From: Elysia marginata
Lineage: Eukaryota > Mollusca > Gastropoda > Plakobranchidae
Direction: 5' to 3'
NCBI GenBank assembly: GCA_019649035.1
Contig: BMAT01004452.1
Coordinates: 92,124-116,668, forward strand
DNA: 24,545 nt
The notes beneath the pieces are model-generated. The model was not told where the DNA came from and ran no database searches. It worked only from the letters and a program-made list of their open reading frames with translations. The translations under genes and the position numbers were made by a program. Of this stretch, positions 19,051 to 24,545 are shown piece after piece; the stretch's first letter is position 1; every line of letters begins with the position of its first letter.

Positions 19051-19269
19051 ATTACAATACATCAGACGAAAAGAGGCTAGTTTTGCAAACCTTTCTAGTT
19101 TTTTTTTTATTCTTTCTGTATAATTCATGTACAAAGCTAAAAGATAAGTTTGAAAATTTGTTGATTGGTTTCTTTTGGGAGAATAGACAGAGTCTTGCTT
19201 TCAACAAAACTTAGCTTCGATAAACTTTCTAAAATTTCCCTTGAAGCTTGTTAGATCAAAGGTTCACTG

Positions 19270-19345
19270 TATGAATCAACAGAGTGAAAAGACTAACAAC
19301 AACAACAAAAAGAAAAAAAAAAGAGAATGTTTCATGAGTGACACA
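19270..19345. repeat. Detached minisatellite unit
   Basis: ATGAATCAACAGAGTGAAAA, then GACTAACAACAACAAC, an A-rich run, and ATGTTTCATGAGTG. This is the same order as in the array at 18310-18810, about 460 bp beyond its end. Confidence 0.7.
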
Positions 19346-19384
19346 ACCCTAAACAACATATTATTGCTGTTCAGTTCAATAGAA

Positions 19385-19427
19385 TAAATAAATTGTATTC
19401 TGAAGAGTAAATAAATTGTATTCTGAA
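19385..19427. repeat. 23-bp tandem duplication
   Basis: TAAATAAATTGTATTCTGAA occurs at 19385-19404 and again at 19408-19427 with three bases between. The copies are identical, which suggests a recent slip. Confidence 0.9.
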
Positions 19428-20124
19428 ACAGTTCTGTTGCAGGGTAATAGCATCAAAAAATATATTTCTGGCAAAAAGACAGGATAGTTGGTAAAAAGAA
19501 GAAAAAAATTAGTGTTTATTAAACATTCTTTTTTACGTGTTTTTTTCATACAGCTATCAAAATTATTTTGAATAAACCTTTTCTTTACACAGCTATTAAA
19601 ACACTTAAGTGTAAAAAAAAAAAACAACGACCTGGTTAAAAAGCAGGCTTTTCTTTAGCCTTTCCTCAAAGATTAGTGTTATTACACACTGGCACAGTCA
19701 CTATTTACTAATCTACAGGCATCATGTGCATATGACCATTTGTTTTAACAAGTATTTGATTGGTTATGGGTTGTTAAAACACTTGTCAGTCCTTATTTGT
19801 CTAGAGCCCAGAAAAATGTGTTGTATACTGAAAGCATCTCAAGATCAATCTCATAGAAAATATACAATATAAAGTGAAATAATACAGGCAGAGAGCGTGA
19901 GAAGAAAGGAGAAAGAGGGGACAGAGAGGCATAGATACAATATACAGCAAGAGAAGGAGAGCCAGAGAGGGAGGCCATGTGGGCTTAGAGCCAAAAGGTT
20001 CCCTCTGATGAAACCTTTTGAACCTGATCGCACGAACAGCAGTTAAAACTGCCGAAAATATGACAAACTGATATGATAATGGACCTAGACTGAAGAGTGT
20101 TTGATGCATCTGGCTAAATAAGAA

Positions 20125-20132
<8 letters not shown>

Positions 20133-20155
<23 letters not shown>

Positions 20156-20158
20156 TAT
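20133..20158. repeat. (AT)13 microsatellite
   Basis: Thirteen perfect AT units after a run of A. Confidence 0.95.
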
Positions 20159-22678
20159 GTCTTACAGCCAGTCAAAATGAGTCTTAAGTTGAAATTGGAA
20201 GGTAGTCGGATATTAGTACCACAGAAAAACTGATTTTCTCTACTTTCTAATACAACAAACATAAAAGCTCTATCACGCTTCTTTATGAAGATACAGCTGC
20301 TTGAAGTCGGCAATGTTAGGTCTTTTAGAATTTCAGGAAAGGGAGGAAATACCATTTAAAGTTTAGACGAATATAAAGGTGTTGAGGCCTTAGCAGCCAT
20401 ACCAAAAAAAATTTAGCACATAAAACTGGAAATTTCAACATGAATTAGGTATGAAAAATGTTAAGAAATGGTTTTAGTGTCAATATGAAAAAATAAAAAA
20501 AATTTTGGCCTTCTGAACGCTTACTTAACTTCAAAAGCCCATATCTCAAAACTAAGCTTTTTGACTTAGGACTTATTTGGACATAATGCGAGACATATAT
20601 GCGAATTTCTTAAACAATGGCATTTAGATCCTGCATTGAAATACAGATACATACATAAATATAAATAGATATATGAGGTTAGAAAATTTTTGAAAGCACC
20701 TCTCTGAATCTTCACAAATACAGATTTTATTTAAACTTGTGGGGAACACCTTGACCACCCAAGTGCATTCATCCATCATAGGTGAGCCAACAGAGAACTA
20801 AAATCACTTAAAATTCTAAGTGGGCCTCAAAGTTTTGCCCTTAAAACTTGTTCTAATGATTTGTGTGACCGGTATCACTTTATTCATTCTCAACACAGAA
20901 AACAAAGAATTAACACTTTTCTTCCCTAACACACTAATTCAGTGACAATTCCAGTCCAGACAAATACTGAAATTGGTATTGGTTAGCAGCTCTGGAATAA
21001 AATTAAAAAAAATGTTCACAGCCGCTGAAGTTCCCAAGAAACTTGTGATGGACAAGGTCAGCGATAACAGTGATTTATATAACAATCATTCTCTAGGAAG
21101 GCTGGCTCTAGCTCTGGGTGAGTGAGAGGGAGGGATCCGAACTTTCACTTCAGAGTTGAGGTCAGTCCTACTAACCAGAAGTGATGGTAGGAAACTTGAT
21201 CTAGCTTCAATCTTATTTCTAGATCTAGACCTAGAAATGTAATGAGGCTAAGAGAATCACTACTGAGGGCTGTGCGTACTTGAGAAAAGTGTTCCGATAG
21301 GAGGAGGGTGGTGTCTTTTTTTTTTTTTGGAAAATGGAAATCAAAAGTCTATTTTGTAACTGAATATCTGCGTACATAACTTATCAGCTTTAATTATAAT
21401 TTACTTCATATCATTGACCATATAAAATGCTAATCTGTTTTATTCTTCACCTGGAAATTATATACATAGTAAGTCCAAACTCTCAAAATGTATGAAAGTC
21501 CAAAATCTTCTTAAATCTTGATATTTTGTAAAGACCAGGAGAATTTCTTTAAGATGAAGATAAAAAAATCTATTCATTTTCCTCATTAATCACTGCAAAC
21601 ATATCTGTTTACAAAACCAGACTGCTCTTATAAAGAGAAAGTTTCACACATTTAAAACACAGGGAAACATAAAAAAGAACCATCTATTTATAGTTTTGAG
21701 ATCTGAGCCCTAGCCTAGCCAAAATTTTTGTATGAGAACAGCATGGATCATTGGTCAGTAACTAGCTCACATATTTATCACAAAATGGTGCAACAATCTA
21801 AAATTCAAAGGACCTTTCTTCACAATTCTTTGTGGTCTTCTATTAACCAGGGATGCTGCTCAAATTTTTTTTTATAATCCTGACGCGTCGTTCTGGCTTA
21901 AATAAATTAATAGAAAAGGGCGTCATTTAGGGGCACTGAATTGTCATTGTTCTTTGGATCAATCTTGTTTACGTGTATGTTCTTTCAGTTCCCCAGGCTT
22001 GAAAAAAATGGGAAAATAACTGAAAAGTGGCATCACTCTTAGATCAAAAGGGATAGCAGTTTCTACAAGCTGATGAGTTTTGCTTGTTGTTTTCTAATTG
22101 AAGTGACATCCGCAGACTATTCCCTCAAAACATTAAGTACATGATAAAGTTTGTTGTTTTGCATTTTAAAAATTATCAACATGGGGTAAAAACATTTCGC
22201 ATTGATAAAAAAAAAATAATAATGTTTCTATCTCTCTCTTCTCTTTGCATATCTGTTATAAATTTTCCTAAGAAATTTGAATTTGCTTTTATAAATAGAT
22301 GTTTTCACTATACACTTTATATAAGAAGATCTACAGCCCCATCTTCATTAAGTCCTATGACAAACCTGTTATAAAAATATCCAATCGAAATGATTGATCC
22401 TTCTTGATCTGTAAATGCCTTTGTTTTGAAAATACAATGAGAAAATTTGTTTTATGTTACATGTAGAAGAATGAAATACATTTCTTCGACAAACGGAATA
22501 TAATTGTGATACAATTGCTTTAAACCGGAGACATCTATCTTTTCTGAACAAAGTAAAAAATGAATAAAAAAAAAATGACAGGTTTCACAAACTTCCTCTA
22601 AACACTGAATAACGATAATTTCAAAAACAAATACAGTTTGGTCCTCTTCAGATAAACTTGTTTAACACAAACGTTTTT
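20159..22678. other. AT-rich flank downstream of Rab9
   Basis: No protein domain, SINE or LINE recognised. On the minus strand the first canonical AATAAA after the Rab9 stop is at 21439-21444, about 1.7 kb past it. Depending on which signal is used, part of this stretch may be Rab9 3' UTR. Confidence 0.5.
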
Positions 22679-22684
22679 TTTAAT
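22679..22684 (-). promoter_or_regulatory. Candidate Rab9 poly(A) signal (ATTAAA)
   Basis: On the minus strand ATTAAA, the commonest variant of AATAAA, lies about 450 bases after the Rab9 stop codon and is followed by a GTTTGTGTT stretch like a GU-rich downstream element. No AATAAA occurs before it. The distance would give a 3' UTR of ordinary length. AT-rich DNA gives such hexamers by chance, and the AATAAA at 21439-21444 is the alternative. Confidence 0.3.
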
Positions 22685-23133
22685 CCTATCTTTCCTAGCT
22701 CTACTTTATGCATTTTAGTCTGTTTTATATTACAACACCTCTTCACCCCCAAAAAATGTAAGGATAATTCAGTTTCGTCTGTTTGCAAATGAATTAAACG
22801 GGCAATATCAATTCCTAAGAAAGTAAGTGATAGATCCAACAAATAAATCAAATTATTTTCTGCCATTTTGTCTGATTATAGAAAGTTTTTCAATGACTTC
22901 AAAATCCTTTTGAATGGGAAAGATAACCAATAATTACAATATATTTTGACCTGGCACTTAAGACGGTTATTTAAGGAGGACTGCACAATATAATTCAAAT
23001 TTAAAATCGATCAATCACACATCGGGCAAGACTTGTTCCTCACAAACAATGACATGTTTTGAAACAGCAATATTTACAGCCTAAAGTTGAAAAAAAAAAA
23101 GAAAAAGGAAATGGCATAAATAAAATCTTTGAA
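22685..23133 (-). other. Probable Rab9 3' UTR
   Basis: AT-rich, no ORF of note, lying directly after the stop codon. On the minus strand an ATTTA-type stretch follows shortly after the stop (about 23116-23126). The extent depends on the poly(A) site used. Confidence 0.5.
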
Positions 23134-23598
23134 TTAACTACAACATCCTGAATTTAAAGCCCTTTGCTTTCTGCTCAAGTCAACCGAGTTGGTTTGGATT
23201 GGCTTCACGTCTAGTTGATCCTCCATTTCCCGCATGCGGGACACGGCCGATATAAAGGCCAGTTCCACATTGGTTGAGTCTTTTGCACTGGTTTCGAAAT
23301 AGGGAGCATTTGCATTGCGGCTGCACCAAGATTGGGCCATCTCTTCGTTGATTTCCCTCTTCGGCATATCACATTTGTTTCCGACTACGATAAACGGAAA
23401 CGGAGCACCATCTTGAATGTCGGCATAATACAAGAATTCTCGCTTCCACATAGGGAGGTTCTCAAAACTTTTGCGGTCGTTCACAGCAAAGGTGAGCATG
23501 CATATGTCTGCTCCTCGATAGAATGGGGTCCTTAGAGACTTGAATCTCTCTTGACCTGCTGTGTCCCAAATTTGCATTGTGAAGCTTTCTCCGTTAAC
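23134..23598 (-). CDS. Rab9: Rab9-type small GTPase, terminal coding exon
   Basis: Encodes 154 residues plus stop, the C-terminal three quarters of a Rab GTPase. Rab9 acts on late endosomes in returning mannose-6-phosphate receptors to the trans-Golgi network. The exon opens in phase 0 at a good acceptor (AG at 23599-23600) with Val-Asn-Gly. Seen in order: W-D-T-A-G-Q-E at 11-17 (G3, catalytic Gln kept), S-L-R-T-P-F-Y-R-G at 21-29, F-L-Y-Y-A-D at 55-60, N-K-C-D at 74-77 (G4), E-T-S-A-K at 102-106 (G5), a hypervariable tail, and C-C-S at the end, the double Cys for geranylgeranylation. S-L-R-T-P and the F-L-Y-Y-A-D block point to Rab9 and not Rab7. Roughly 50 N-terminal residues (P-loop, switch I) must lie in exon(s) beyond 24545. 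Human Rab9A ends in Cys-Cys; the extra Ser is a small departure. No stop or frameshift interrupts it. Confidence 0.94.
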   Translation of the reverse strand, partial: VNGESFTMQIWDTAGQERFKSLRTPFYRGADICMLTFAVNDRKSFENLPMWKREFLYYADIQDGAPFPFIVVGNKCDMPKREINEEMAQSWCSRNANAPYFETSAKDSTNVELAFISAVSRMREMEDQLDVKPIQTNSVDLSRKQRALNSGCCS

Positions 23599-24545
23599 CT
23601 GAGAAACATAACCAGAAAACCAGTTGAGCTTAAGACACAGTCAAGTCCATTACAATAATGCCAATGGGGATTTTTTGAACACTTACTTAATTCTAACTAT
23701 AGTCAGATTACCAACTTTACATTTTTTTTAGATCTGCTGCTTTAAGGAAAAACATCGTATGTGCAGACATGCCAAAATCAGGTATTTTGTATCAGCACCA
23801 TAGAGTGCCCAGGTTGGGGTTTTCTAGCGCGACCCAATCTTGCATGAACATAATTCAATATTTTACCTATAAACTAAGTTTGAGTAAATTGTTGGTTTTT
23901 GGGATGTCCTGAAAAATTTGTCCTTGATGGAGATACGATAGCCTTTCTTAGAATGGCAGAGATGTGCACTGATAATTTGATTTATTTGGAATGTTTACAG
24001 TTTGAGGAATGAGTGATAGTAGTTCAAACAAGTTTGACAATACAGAAGAGCTTATTTATAATAAAGGCTTGAAGACGAAACTGACAATTGAGAAGGTTGA
24101 TAAATTTGTGTTGTTTTTTGGGTTTTTTTTTGAGAGATTGATGTTTGAAAAACTTGGGTTCCACTGCAAATACCAAGTAATTTTATTAATACAACAAAAT
24201 GAGAATGATTATACAGCAAACGTTTCCAAACTTTGATCATTAGTTCAAAACTAAATGTACCCTGAAACCATCAAACGTAAGATTGTGACCCTACTTTGAC
24301 TGCTACTTTTTGCTTCTTTTGTAGAGGAATAATTAATACTCTAATTTTCATCTCCCAGCAATATGGGAACGTCAAAGTAAAGCTTTGGAGTGGCTTATCA
24401 GAAACATATCTATGCAGAGCAAATTTTTCTGCTTTACGTTTATTATGGAACTATGATTAAAGTAAAGAACGACAAAAGCAAGAATGATTTCTTTTTTGAA
24501 TGCAGGAATCAATGCCCTTACCCTAATTATAAGTTTTAATCATTA
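23599..24545 (-). other. Rab9: Rab9 intron, 5' part outside the window
   Basis: On the minus strand it ends in a T-rich run and CAG directly before the Rab9 exon (AG at 23599-23600). Nothing in 23601-24545 resembles the missing N-terminal part (no G-D-x-x-V-G-K-S block in any minus frame), so the intron is at least 947 bp. Two short overlapping ORFs at 24009-24240 show no domain. Confidence 0.8.

Noticed and set aside
19801..20355. Minus-strand ORF of 184 codons, the longest without N in the window
   Set aside because: It reads through the (AT)13 microsatellite as an Ile-Tyr repeat and through purine-rich low-complexity DNA. No domain is seen and it lies downstream of Rab9 on the same strand.

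Overview
This is AT-rich animal genomic DNA. It holds one certain host gene fragment, the last coding exon of a Rab9-type small GTPase on the minus strand at the right end. Almost everything else recognisable is debris of transposable elements. The mix of RTE-type and L2/CR1-type LINE remnants, tRNA-headed SINEs and the sequence of the RTE endonuclease suggests a lophotrochozoan, most likely a gastropod mollusc. That assignment is an inference from resemblance, not from a search.

Left part, about 1-12,300: a dense retroelement graveyard. In order it holds a SINE head at the left edge (minus), a complete-looking SINE (1585-1931, plus), a 5'-truncated LINE whose 3' tail is (TAC)14 and which sits between two diverged direct repeats of about 105 bp (1983-2796), and an L2-like LINE 3' half (minus, 2814-3845). 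Next come a SINE (minus, 3850-4288), an RTE-type reverse transcriptase scrap (minus), and a long-TIR MITE (4779-4997). These are followed by a second LINE C-terminus (6550-6756), a mariner-like transposase scrap (7650-8010), a lone MITE end (about 8014-8075) and a second MITE copy (9814-10041). The part ends with an RTE LINE (10365-11917) interrupted by a 629-base run of N. Every recognisable element ORF carries stops or frameshifts, or has lost a key residue, so none looks active.

Middle and right, about 12,300-23,100: no LINE fragments seen. Here there are three copies of a short TA-flanked element with CAGTGGAATCC ends (14271-14442, 14583-14750 inverted, 16295-16473), one minus-strand SINE (17010-17294), microsatellites, and a degenerate minisatellite of 76-83 bp units (about 18310-18810). 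The part nearest 23,133 is probably Rab9 3' UTR and downstream flank.

Right end, 23,134-24,545: the Rab9 terminal exon (154 codons plus stop), a good splice acceptor, and the start of an intron that runs off the window. The exon(s) for roughly the first 50 residues, including the P-loop and switch I, are not in the window.

No new multi-gene system is visible. The points most worth a second look are the two MITE families, the LINE flanked by an unusually long direct repeat, the RTE gap whose length does not fit the missing protein, and the minisatellite that may share sequence with one of the MITEs.
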